From contig JABAKD010000018.1 in NCBI GenBank assembly GCA_012845835.1, positions 11,016,081-11,080,080 on the forward strand: a stretch of DNA of 64,000 bases. Direction: 5' to 3'. Shown in pieces: positions 23,948 to 34,220 of this stretch (the first letter of the stretch is position 1; each line of letters begins with the position of its first letter). Under the pieces are notes generated by a model. The model was given only the letters and a program-made list of their open reading frames with translations, had not been told where the DNA came from and did not search any database. The position numbers and the translations under genes are program-made. This stretch comes from Undaria pinnatifida (Eukaryota > Sar > Phaeophyceae > Laminariales > Alariaceae).

Positions 23948-24931
23948 TTATGCTATCTTGTGATGGCCATTAGAAAGCCCACAACTTTCAATACGATGAT
24001 GGCCAAACCCAGACTTCAGTCTCTTGGGCATGACGCTCCCCTTTCCGCCCCTCCCCCCTTCCTCCCGTTCCCCCTCCCCCCTCCTCCCTCCCCCCCTCCC
24101 CCCTCCCCCGCTCCCCCCTCCCCCCCTCCCCCAGTCCCCCCCCCTTCCCCCTCCCCCCGGCCGCTTAGAGATGCCAACGGTGGATGACACTGCCGCAGCC
24201 TTTGCGCGTCGCTCTGCAGCTTTGCGTCTCTCCGTTTCATGCCAATTCCGCATGAACAACTCGGCTCCCTCCTCTACTCTTCCAAACCATCTGCCAGCCT
24301 TCTGAGCAGCCTTTCGCCATCCTTCGAATTTCTTTCCAAAGACCGACATATCCTCCTTCAGATGATCCATCCAGTCTTTCTCTTGCCCCCCTGAGTAGCC
24401 TTTACCCCCAACAAACTCCCCAAACATCACCCTCTGTGGCAGACGCTCCTCCCCCATGCGTGCCACGAATCCCGCAAACAAAATCCTCCGTTTGCGCACT
24501 ATCACCTCAACGCTCTCGGAATCTGTCTGGGCAAGCGCGTCGGCGTACGATAGGGTGTGGTCGTCGCGCTTCCGTTTCCGCCATCCAAGGCATCGAAGGA
24601 GCATGGAGCGGTGAACCCGACGTAGCCTGTCATAGTCAGGCTTCTTCGGGCTCCACGTCATGCAACCGTACAGCAGTGTCTCGACCACCTCAGCTTTCAG
24701 CAACCGCACCTTCAACCGTAAACGCACACCCGGGCTATCATAGATTTCCATCTTGTACCGCTGGAAACACGCCCAGGCCCTCTGAAGACGCCGCGTTATT
24801 TCAGTGCTAAGGTTTCTGTCTGCGGTGATAGCCCCGCCCAAGTATACAAACTGGATTGTTTGTTTGTAAACCTGGCCGGCTGCATTGATCGTGAAGGACA
24901 CCTTCCCCCCGCTTTTGGTTTCCAGGCACAT
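23948..24931 (-). mobile_element. LINE retrotransposon, 3' fragment (reverse transcriptase C-terminus)
   Basis: A 327-codon frame. The first part reads VYLGGAITADRNLSTEITRR, then LKVRLLKAEVVETLLYGCMT, the typical end of a non-LTR reverse transcriptase. A conserved tail follows (FAGFVARMGEERLPQRVMFG, MRNWHETERRKAAERRAKAA). The catalytic YxDD region is absent: upstream of 24931 the frame hits stops and joins unrelated sequence near 24960-25010, so the fragment is 5'-truncated. The final 70 codons are a Gly/Arg stretch from the CCT tract at 24035-24165 and are probably not original coding sequence. Its 5' counterpart could be of the kind seen at 55900-57776. Confidence 0.8.
24035..24165 (+). repeat. 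CCT/CCCCCT low-complexity tract
   Basis: Pyrimidine-rich imperfect CCCTCC units inside the 3' end of the LINE fragment. Confidence 0.8.
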
Positions 24932-25009
24932 TATATCTCAACAGCCCGGGGTCGTCTAAAACTTCAGACGCGCATAATTCGGCTTCAAACGACCAATATC
25001 GCGATATTT

Positions 25010-25130
25010 CCGAGTTGCGCCACGCAAAGGTCGTAGTATTATTGGTCGACAGCATCCACGGAAGAAACCAGTGGGTGGCATGCCTTCGTCCGTATGAAGA
25101 TGTGCCGTTTAACATATTGATGGAAGTATT
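25010..25130 (+). repeat. R300 repeat fragment
   Basis: GTTGCGCCACGCAAAGGTCG, then GTCGACAGCATCCACGGAAG and TGGCATGCCTTCGTCCGTAT match the tandem repeat at 50816-51380. It abuts the truncated LINE. Confidence 0.65.
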
Positions 25131-26379
25131 AAGTTGTTTTGGGGCCTACCTTCCACAGAGTCGGGGGCTGTTAGTGATAATGGTACGATTTCATACCGGT
25201 CTAGGATCATTTTGTTTTGCCTTGTGTGAGTCTCGATTATCCCTCTTTTCCCGTTTAGCGTGCCTTTTCTCTGGTGTAAGTTCTCTACGTCGAATGTATC
25301 AATCGGATCGAGAGCATTCCATATCCGTTTAGGGCTCCACTCTAAGTGAGTTCTTCGTACATTGTGCAAGAAGTAAGCCCGGAGTACCCATCGTGTATTT
25401 CACGCCGAGTCGGAGAGCTGTTTTGTGACTGACTATGTATGGAATGATCAAATACTGATGTGTCATACGGATTATTTTGTTTGCCTTGTTGTGTTACGTC
25501 TGCATAATAAGTCGTTTTTCATTTTTGTATATCTTCACCAGTGTAAGTGCCGCGTACATTGACGTAGCTAATTGAATTGAGGGCATGCATTGTCGTCTTT
25601 GGTTCTTCTCTGTGAGTGAGTTCTTCGTATATTTTAGAAACAAACATGGAGGACCTGATCATAGTAAGTTCTTCGTCTACTACTATGGGAGTAAACACCG
25701 AGGAGTTTTCCAAGGCACAATCAACGGCGCCTTCCCCTTTCCCTTCCGTAAATCAAACGTTTTCAACCATTTCCGTCCGATACCTTATTTATTGATGCCA
25801 CGTCCTCTTTCCTTTCGCCTCGAAGCCTCCAACCGAAGCAGGTTCTCAATTATCCTTTCGGCATTTCTGGAACACTTTTACTCGGCGGCGGTTTTAATAG
25901 CAGTGTGTTTCGCCTATGCTTGCTTCCTTTGTTTAGACTACATGTTTTCCTTCCATCAAAGTAAACCTTCATTATAACCTTATGTTCGTATTAGTCTAAG
26001 CTCTTGGCATTACTTTAAGCTTCAATTTTTTATAACTACAACTTATCTCGTAGAGTGAGTGCTAACCTGCCTTACATAAAGAATGGGCGCCATGGGATGT
26101 CATTTATGATCTTCAGCACTTCATATTTGTGTTAAACTCTCGGCACTACTTGAAACTTTAATAATTTAATGTCGAATCGAACAGCTACAACTTTTTTCCT
26201 TTTTCCTCGTCCAAGTGCTGCCCTACCCGAAGCATGGGCGCCGGCATTCGCCGGCGCCCATGCGCAGCCCTTGTATTGCCTTAAAATAACATGATACGAC
26301 GATATTTAAACCGTTCTTGTATGCTACCATTACTACAAGCCCTAAATACTCAGTATATAGCAGTCGTGCTACTGATGTA
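25131..26379. other. No gene recognised
   Basis: Pyrimidine-rich sequence with a 130-codon plus frame at 25585-25977 that is hydrophobic and Phe-rich but has no domain. It has a hairpin at 26232-26263 (separate entry). Confidence 0.4.
26232..26263. repeat. Perfect 14-bp-arm GC-rich hairpin
   Basis: GCATGGGCGCCGGC, loop ATTC, then the exact complement. A related hairpin with the same flank (AGTGCTGCCCT.CCCGAA) occurs at 40334-40365. Both lie close to a SINE-A copy. Confidence 0.85.
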
Positions 26380-26745
26380 TGTCGGCTGCTCTAAAATACA
26401 ATTGCCATTCTGAATACTGTTCTTGCTCTATTGCTCATCCCCTCTATCATCTTAGCGGCCTAGCCGTAGCAGGCTTCGGTTCCCCCTATCCATTACGGTA
26501 CGCCCCTTCCTTTTCATCGCGAAAAGACTCCAGCTACTTCTTCGCTAATCGCCTCGCATTGAATTGCAACTACCCACGCTGCTAGGCGCTCTAAGCATTT
26601 ATTTGGCTCTTTCTATTTCTTGTTTTTGAAACGAAAATTGTAAGCCCGACCCACGGGGATTCGAACCCCGGAACGAACTCTATAAATAGGAACATGGTAT
26701 CTAGCATTTGAGGGAATCCACTAGACCACCGGGGCGACCGGCAGA
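26380..26745 (-). mobile_element. SINE-A, tRNA-derived retroposon
   Basis: On the minus strand: CGCCCCGGTGGTCTAGTGG (A box), an extended loop, then GGGGTTCGAATCCCCGTGGG (B box and T arm). The body follows: CGCCTAGCAGCGTGGGTAG, a CAATTCAATGCGAGGCGA segment, and a tail matching the plus-strand copies at 40427 and 46596. The head is about 20 bases longer than a tRNA and the acceptor ends do not pair over seven bases, so a functional tRNA is unlikely. Confidence 0.8.
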
Positions 26746-27540
26746 ATGAATCACTACTAACCTGTGTCGTATCATCCTATGTGTGTGATGTCCACACCTA
26801 CCACTGCCCGACCAAGGGGGATGGATGTTAGAGATGCTACAGTAACCATCATGTCGTCACTTTATAACACTTACTTACTTGAAGGCCTCTAGTATAGACT
26901 ACATTTTGCAAGTTGCTACTAGTAGTATGACATATTTGTTTTGTCTGGTAGTTTTCGTTTATCGATGCCGTACGTAAGAAGCACAAGTCTCAACAGTAAG
27001 GATCTTGGATGCATGATACATAGCAGTTTACAGGCTAGTCACATCCAGATACCTGGTACATGTAGTACGTACTGGTACACGTTGAGAGGAGCAGTCTATA
27101 AGGTATCCCTCTTGGAACCGGTAGCAAGATATTCAAGGTACGAGTTGCTGCTGAAGTAACAAGATAGGCTACGTAGGGTCATACGATAACATACCCGGAG
27201 ATACGAGTTGTTAAACAACAAGGCTGTAGGGTATCGTATTTTATTAATAGGACATCTTGCTTCTTGGGGTCAAAGTTTGTCGCTTGTATTTTATTCGTAC
27301 CCGATACTGACGGTATCTTTGTGCTTGAGCGACGAGCAGCGCATCGCGCGTGCACCCCCCTCACGTGGCCACTCCTCTTTTCTCGCCGTTATCATCAACT
27401 CTCATCTGCTGAGCAAATTAATCATCGATCAATATATCGGCTTGGGGTCGCCGACCTTAATCATAATCTGTTTTTCTTGTTTCTGTATTTAGAGCTCTGC
27501 TCTTACAGGCTGACCTAACTGTGGCCTACCTCAAATTATA
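26746..27540. other. No gene recognised
   Basis: Unique-looking sequence with frames of 60-94 codons on both strands and no domain. Confidence 0.4.
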
Positions 27541-27544
27541 TTAT

Positions 27545-28985
27545 AAAAAGTGAAAATACACTCCAGCTGTGAGATCGAAGATTTCGTCGAAACTCATCTT
27601 TGCAAGCTGTGTGTGATACTCCGATCGCGCGCATCACGAGTTGTGTGTCCTCATGAAGGATATAGGTCGGCGACTCCCCTTACAACTACAGTGTAGCTAT
27701 GAGGGTCAACAGGATGATTTTAGTCAGTCTGTGCGCGGAAACTATAAAACCCGTTTCTGAGGGGGACAAAATCTGACAGCTGTAAAGGGAAATGTATCCT
27801 TTTATCAAGTGAATCTTGTAAGTCGAATAACCGGTGAGGGGGGTGGGGCGGAGTTTTGAAGAACGTGGGGGCCTGGTTTTGATCAAAAGCGAGCGGGTTT
27901 GGAGGGGGGGGGGGGGGGGGGGAAGGGGGCAATTTGTGCGTGTAAGCTGTAAATCCTTTCGAGGGGATAAATCTGACGGTTTTGGCACCAGTATATTATT
28001 GGGGGCGGGGGGGGGGGGGTTGGGGCGGGGGGGGGGGGGGGCGTGTGGGGCAGCTCAATATGTGCGTGGAAACTATACATTTTTTTGAGGGGATAAATGT
28101 GACGGTTTTGGAAATAATACATCAGTTTATCATGTATATCCTGGGGTAAGTCGTACAATCAGTGAGTAATAAGAGGGTGGAGAGTTCGAGGGGGTGGGGT
28201 TGGGATGGGTTGGGGGGGAGGTGGGGGGTGTGGGGGCGGGGGGAGGGTGGGGGGGGGAGAGGAAGGGCTTTAGGTGAGGGGTTTGTTATACGTGTGGTGC
28301 TAGGTCTAGGCGATGGTGCGGGTGATGGGGAAGAAGGGGGCGTTCGAGGCGGGGGGGGGGGGGGGACAACACAGCGGCATGGATGGCTCTTGAAAGATAA
28401 TGAGGTGATATCCTGTCCGTGAAGTGTTTATTAATGTGGCGGATTTCGATATTTGGTGGGGCGTTTGACTAAGGGAGAGCAAGAGGGGGAGGGGGGGGGG
28501 GGGGATTTTTTAGGAGGTTTAGGTCACAAATAATATTAAAATACACTTCGGCTGTGAGATCAAAGATATGTAGCAGCTTGTTATACGCGTGGTGCTAGGT
28601 CTAGGCGATCGTGCAGGTGGTCGGAAAAGAGGGGGCGTTATGGGGGGGGGGGGGGGAGGAAGGGCTTTAGGTGAGGGGTTTGTTATACGTGTGGTGCTAG
28701 GTCTAGGCGATGGTGCGGGTGATGGGGAAGAAGGGGGCGTTCGAGGCGGGGGGGGGGGGGGGGACAACACAGCGGCATGGATGGCTCTTGAAAGATAATG
28801 AGGTGATATCCTGTGCGTGAAGTGTTTATTAATGTGGCGGATTTCGATATTTGGTGGGGCGTTTGACTAAGGGAGAGCAAGAGGGGGAGGGGGGGGGGGG
28901 GATTTTTTAGGAGGTTTAGGTCACAAATAATATTAAAATACACTTCGGCTGTGAGATCAAAGATTATATGTACAGGCTGTGTCTT
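27545..28985 (-). repeat. PG repeat, full copy with internal duplication, G-rich orientation
   Basis: From the terminal motif AAAATACACTCCAGCTGTGA to TCAAACCTTCTAGAATAA-type end near 28985-29010. An internal segment of about 397 bp is tandemly duplicated: GGAAGGGCTTTAGGTGAGGG starts at 28261 and again at 28658. G-runs lie at 27903-27922, 28007-28018, 28028-28040, 28350-28364, 28488-28503, 28636-28646 and 28749-28764. Confidence 0.85.
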
Positions 28986-30400
28986 CATGTAACGTCAAAC
29001 CTTCTAGAATAATTTCCATTACCAGGCGGGTGATATAAAGGGGTGTCTTCTTGCTACAACCGTCAGATTCGTCCTCTTCAAGGGTTTATGGTTTTCGCGC
29101 ACATATTGAAATGCCCCCCCCCGCCCCCCCCACCGATCCTTCTTGTTCAAACGCCCCACCTAAAATCAAAATCTACCAGAGTAGTGAACAGTACCAGCCA
29201 GCTGATATCATCTCATTATCCTTATGGCCATCCATGCCGTAGCCCAAACTCATCTCCGCCCTCCTCCCCCCCCCCCCCCCCCGTTTTTGTTCCTCGCCCA
29301 GTTCGTTCAAACCCCCCACTAACAGTCGAAATCGGGCAGAGGAGTAAATACTTCTGCGCAGTTGATACCACGTCATTTTCGTTCTAGCCACCCATGACGT
29401 AGCTTTCATTCATCTCCCTTCCCCCCTCCAACGCCCCCTCCTTCCCCACACCCCGCACGATCGCCTAGACCAAGCACCGCGCGTATGGCAAGCCTTTACA
29501 TATGTGATCAATACGCGCGATCGAGGTATGACACACAATGTCTGCCAAGATGGGTTTCGACCAAGTCATTGATCTCATAGCTGGAGTGCATTTTTAATAT
29601 TACATGTGACCTAAACCTCTTGAAAACCCTCCCCCCTCCCCCTCCCTCTTGTTTTTTTTTCCTCGCTCTCTCTTGCTCAAGCGCCTCACCTCATATCGAA
29701 ATCCGCCAGAGTAATAAACACTTCCACGCCTGGATATCACCTCATTATCTTTTCAGAGCCGTCCATGCCGCTGCTACAATTCCCCCCCCCCCCCCCCCCC
29801 GCCCCCAACGCCCCCTCCTTCCCCACCCCACCACCCGCACCATCACCTCGTCCTAGCACCAGGCGTATAGCAAACCCCTACATCTATGCGACCTAAAGCC
29901 CCCCCCCCCCCCCCCCCCCCCCACATACACACATTTACCCCCCCCTCCCCCACAAGATGGATGTTTAGTTTCCACGCACAAATTGAGCTGCCCACCTGTC
30001 CCTTCCCCCCCTCCCCCCCCTCCCGTCCCCGTTTTGATCAAAATCAGGCCCCCACGCCCACAAAAGCTCCGCCCTCCCCTCACCGGTTATTCGACTCACA
30101 GGATTCACTTGATAAACTGATGCATTTCTTTCCACAGCTGTCAGATTTTTTTCCCCTCGCAGAAACGGGTTTTATAGTTTCCGCGCACAGACCGCCCAAC
30201 ATCACCCTGTTGACCCTGATAGCTACACTGTAGTTGCAAGGGGAGTCGCCGACCTATATCCTTAATGAGGACACCCAACCCGTAACACGCGCGATCGGAG
30301 TATGGCACACAGCTTGCAAATATGAGTTTCACCAAAATATTCGATCTCACAGCTGGAGTGTATTTTGTTTTTTCTAATATAGACTGTGTCTTCATCGGGT
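28986..30400 (+). repeat. PG repeat, full copy, C-rich orientation
   Basis: Starts TCAAACCTTCTAGAATAA, carries the GGCGGGTGATATAAAGGGGTG box near 29030, C-runs near 29271-29282, 29783-29800 and 29898-29922, and ends with the terminal module at 30230-30365. With the preceding copy it forms a large imperfect inverted repeat centred near 28990. Confidence 0.85.
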
Positions 30401-30699
30401 CATCCGAAATCGAGCCAACGAGCGTACACCAGCTGAGAGGTTTTACGCACCAGATGCCATCTCATGTGAGGTTAAGGTTTAATAGCGGAGAGGGAGCGGC
30501 TTTGCCGAATATCCTTGACTATGGCCATGGTTCTTTTCTCTCTACGTATTAAATAGATAACCAGGCAATATTATTCAAGCTAACTGCAATTATAACAAAA
30601 CAACAAATTTATTGTACCTATAGCGAAATTCCGGAATGATGGTTGTGTGTATCAAACCCTAACCGGATCCCTTGCAGGAGTCCCCTGTCCCCTGCTCTG

Positions 30700-31060
30700 C
30701 TACTAGTGTGAAGTAGCAGGTGGATCTCGCCCATGCTTTAGCTAGCGTCAATGATGTCGGTTCGAATACTCCCGAATGCATACTCACTCGTGCTCCTGGA
30801 TAGGCCTTCTTGCGTTAAAAACTAACTATTAATAGGGGAATGCGGATGCGAGCCTCGAGAGCGCGAGTAAAAAAAAAATCGATGAAAACCCACGAGCACA
30901 AAAACAAAACGTGGGAGAGCTAAACCACACGATGCGCGATAAAACTGAAATCACGCGAAGGGCGGGCGGGAGGCAACGACACCTGTGACCACAAATTAAC
31001 ATGCAGGACGCCAAATGGAAGACAGCTCTTACGAGTTAAGCTGGACGTAAAATTCAATTA
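30700..31060 (+). mobile_element. SINE-B-like copy, degraded
   Basis: A B-box-like GTCGGTTCGAATACTCCCGA near 30757-30776 is followed by GCATACTCACTCGTGCTC and a body with CGAGAGCGCGAGTAA and ACACCTGTGACCACAAATTA. These match the reverse complement of the SINE-B copies on the minus strand. The A box is weak. Confidence 0.55.
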
Positions 31061-31177
31061 TTTCCCTGGTACATAACAGTGAAAAATCCAACTAACAGAT
31101 GTTATAACGCTCCACAACAAAGGACAATAACTTTAGTACAAGAGTTCACCCGCTTAATCACCGTGTTGGCCGCCATT

Positions 31178-31234
31178 GTGCAGTACTAGTACTACTACTA
31201 CTACTACTACTACCACTACTACTACCACTACTAG

Positions 31235-31273
<39 letters not shown>

Positions 31274-31350
31274 CACTCCTACTCCTACTCCTACTCCTTC
31301 TACTACTACTACTACTACTACTACTAGTGCCACTACTACTACTATTACCA
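31178..31350 (+). repeat. (CTA)n microsatellite
   Basis: Pure and interrupted ACT/CTA triplets with CCA and CCT variants. Poly-Thr, poly-Val and poly-Ser frames are artefacts. Confidence 0.9.
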
Positions 31351-31580
31351 CTACAAACCTGCAACAACTACTACTGTATGCAGTAGAGTGAACATCTAAG
31401 CAGCACCTACACGTGCCCAAGACGACCATAGACTGTCTATTGTATAAATATATCAAGCTTTATTTAGTCTACACAGTCTACCTATCCATATGTTATAGTA
31501 CGCGTTGCGAGTTGTACCTGAAAGGTCTACTTTTTATGTAGCGATCCTATAGCCCATCACCTGTACATCCACTCACTCAC

Positions 31581-31754
31581 CGTGTTAGCCGCTACCGTGG
31601 TCTCTCCTTCTAAAGTGAACTTTAGGCTAGCGTCAACACACGGACACGACGTGAAGGCCGTTGAGTTGACCTGAACGCACGATGTTTGTCCCAGCACGCT
31701 GCCCACGCCCAGCGCGCTCAGCGCACCCACCAGCTTAATCTTGGATATCGTCAT
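31581..31754 (-). CDS. First exon of a secreted protein: signal peptide and N-terminal segment
   Basis: ATG at 31754 opens 58 codons ending exactly at an AACACG|GTGAGT donor (31581), phase 0. Residues 1-22 (MTISKIKLVGALSALGVGSV, then LGQ) form a signal peptide with a likely cleavage site near residue 22. The mature part, with cysteines in TSCVQVNS and FTSCPCVDAS, resembles the GGTVIDCPSTGASVTIEF segment of the vWA-WSC gene. Its phase 0 end fits the phase 0 start of the vWA exon at 12244, on the same strand. It could be that gene's first exon across a 19 kb intron, or the first exon of a paralogue whose remainder I do not see. A decayed relative lies at 21054-21130. Confidence 0.65.
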
Positions 31755-31939
31755 CGCGATTGACCGAGCCTAGCCGTCTATTTCTCGTCTACGTGCGGCC
31801 CTGTGTGGTGGGGAAATGATGAGATAGGATTAGAAACAAGTATCGATGGCGCTTATTCTGAATGAAGGTGTGGATTATACTATGTCTACCAGTAATATAT
31901 CACTCTATTTTCCTTCCACCAATCGATGTGCACCTGTGC

Positions 31940-32205
31940 ATGCCACATGATGTTGTTATCATTCCGTTTGACATATTCCGCTCTCTATCGGAAACCGCGA
32001 GAGCGCGCGTAAGGAAAATTCTATTACAATCGACGCGCATAAAAATACTGAAATGTGGGAATGCTGAACCCTGTACGCGATGAAAACAAAGACACAAACC
32101 GGGGGGGGAGGAAAAAGACACCTGTGACCACGGATTGTCCAGACGGTCGCTGAGGGAAAAGCTTCTTCCGGGTTGACCTAGACATTGAAACAAGATGATA
32201 ACAAA
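31940..32205 (+). mobile_element. SINE-B-like body fragment
   Basis: ACCGCGAGAGCGCGCGTAAG, AAATGTGGGAATGCTGAA and GACACCTGTGACCACGGATT, then GTCCAGACGG, parallel the reverse complement of the SINE-B body. No tRNA head was found upstream. Confidence 0.5.
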
Positions 32206-32479
32206 ATGCTATAATAGCCGGTCTCCCCGGTGATCTATAACAATCGGTTACGTCGGGATACTGATTTTACTCAACCAAACCGATATTAGCACAATAACAG
32301 ATGACACTGCCGTTCGAATCCCACGTGGATCGTACCGTTGGGTTTATTTGCAAAAACTATAGAGAAAATGAATCAACTAAATGCTGAGAGTGTCTAGAAA
32401 CGTGCGTAGGCGAAATTCGATGCGAGTCAACAAGATAAATAATCAATTGCTGGCGTCTTCTCTCCCCTTGGAACCACAG

Positions 32480-32750
32480 ACTGAAGTGTAGCGCTTGTAC
32501 CAGGGTCAACAGAGTGGTGATGTTCATCAGGCTGTGCGCGGAAACTATAAAACCCGTTTTTGAGGGGGACAAAATATGACAACTGCTGAAGAAAAGGCAT
32601 CATCAGCTTGTCAGGTGTATCCTGTATGTTGTATAACCGGTGAGGGGAGGGCGGAGGGTTTACGGGCGTGGGGGCCTGGGTTTGAACAAGAGGGAGCGGG
32701 GGGGGCTAGGGTGGGTGGGGGGGGGGGACGGCGGGGCAACTCCATATATG
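32480..32750 (-). repeat. PG repeat, partial copy, G-rich orientation
   Basis: One subunit: TACCAGGGTCAACAGAG, GCGCGGAAACTATAAAACCC, GAGGGGGACAAAATATGACA, then a G-run near 32717-32727 and GGGGCAACTC. Confidence 0.75.
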
Positions 32751-33600
32751 TAAGACAAGGAAGATGTAGTACCCCGAGTTAAGAGCGCAAACAAGGGTAA
32801 ATGAAGAGCATTCGGGAGTTTAGAGCGGTAACAATGGCTTCTCGCGATATGGTTTTTGGTAAGAGCGTGTTTCTTCATATCCCCTAACCCAGCTATTTAG
32901 CTGGGTCAGCCATGGCTCCGCATAATCACTACTAACACTCGAATAAACGGCCAACGAACCCCCGCACAAAGGTCGGGCGTGCCGATACACAGCGGTCTGC
33001 AGCCACGGCCTGCTCAGCGAGAGTAAACTGCGGCCTCCAACACGACACACCCAGGCCCTCAATACTTTACTTGCAATACATGCCGTCATTGCCAGAAGTG
33101 TGTAGTACCCGCATGCAGGCCGAGCGTATGTACGCCTTTTTGCTGGGGCGTCGGAACCCGCCTTACATTGAACTCGGATGCAAATAAATCATCATTGTGA
33201 CATGTACACAGAAGTCGTCAAGTAAGAGATGGAAACATTATCATCTTTGTGTTTAGCTCGAATTTTCCTTGCGTAAGAGCGTTTTGATTGCTTTTGTTTC
33301 GGCAGGAAAGCTCTTAACTGGAGATAAGATAAATGCTTGTTAAAGAGCCTGTTTGGCATGTCACGGGGAGCTCTCAACTCGGGGTACCCACTCACATTAC
33401 GAATACGACCTAAACGCCTGACGGAACATTCAACAATCCAAGATCAAAATACCACATTTACTCGCATATAAATATTATGGTTTCACCAATCAAATCAGAT
33501 TGTCTGTGATCGGGCGACGATATAATTCATGGTGTGAAACCAAATTTAACACACACAATGAATGCCACCAGTGTCAACTAAATCGGTTTCCTTCATAGAG
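32751..33600. other. No gene recognised
   Basis: Mixed sequence; minus frames of 67-89 codons have no domain. Confidence 0.4.
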
Positions 33601-33602
33601 TA

Positions 33603-33605
33603 TTG

Positions 33606-33649
<44 letters not shown>

Positions 33650-33752
33650 GCTGCTACTTCTAGTACTACTACTGCTACGACTACTACTACTACTACTGCT
33701 ACTACTACTACCACTACTACTACTACCACCACTACTACTACTACTACTACTG

Positions 33753-33791
<39 letters not shown>

Positions 33792-33792
33792 T
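33603..33792 (+). repeat. (CTA)n microsatellite
   Basis: Triplet array with CTG and CCA interruptions and a GCTGCTACTTCTAGTACTAC motif near 33650. The same motif appears in the 17870-18310 array, which suggests a shared origin. Confidence 0.9.
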
Positions 33793-34220
33793 GGGTCACA
33801 GGTACACTTTGCACCGTTTTGTAGACAGATCTTCTCGTGAAGATTTGTATAAACGGTAGCCGTTCCAGAGGTATTGGATATCGTGCCTTCTTGTACTAAA
33901 AGTGGTCGTGGAGTCTCCGTAGATTCTGATGACAGAAAGGCGGGTAATTAAGTTTCCCGCTGACAAGTCATCTCTGTCGACTCTCTGTTTTGCCTGCGAA
34001 GCACCTTTCGTTGCCTTAAGGCACTTCTATCGTTACCGTCGCTTGGTTCGCCGTGGAACCTTGCTCCAACCTGGCGTGTCCTTCACGCTACGAAGAACAA
34101 GAAGAGAAGTAGTTGCAAGTTGCGAGTCGAACCTGGGATACCCCAATCCCTCATCTGGCGTCGATAAGGCTCGCTAGCTTGTGCCAACTTCGTTTTTGTT
34201 TTTTGTGCTTGGAAACGCGA
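33793..34220 (+). other. Upstream region of the Ty3/Gypsy element
   Basis: Sequence between the CTA array and the gag start. A 5' LTR and primer-binding site would be expected here, but I could not find a repeated LTR because the 3' end of the element is missing. A tRNA-like GAGTCGAACCTGGGATACCC at 34125-34144 is noted without assignment. Confidence 0.3.

Noticed and set aside
23960-24305. Plus-strand proline/serine-rich frames at the LINE 3' end
   Set aside because: Shadows of the minus-strand LINE frame and the CCT tract.
26640-26745. Functional tRNA gene on the minus strand
   Set aside because: A and B boxes are present, but the acceptor ends do not pair over seven bases and the sequence continues into a SINE-A body shared with other copies.
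34113-34220. Gag start at 34113
   Set aside because: The extension has no ATG; the first ATG at 34221 gives a typical basic gag N-terminus.
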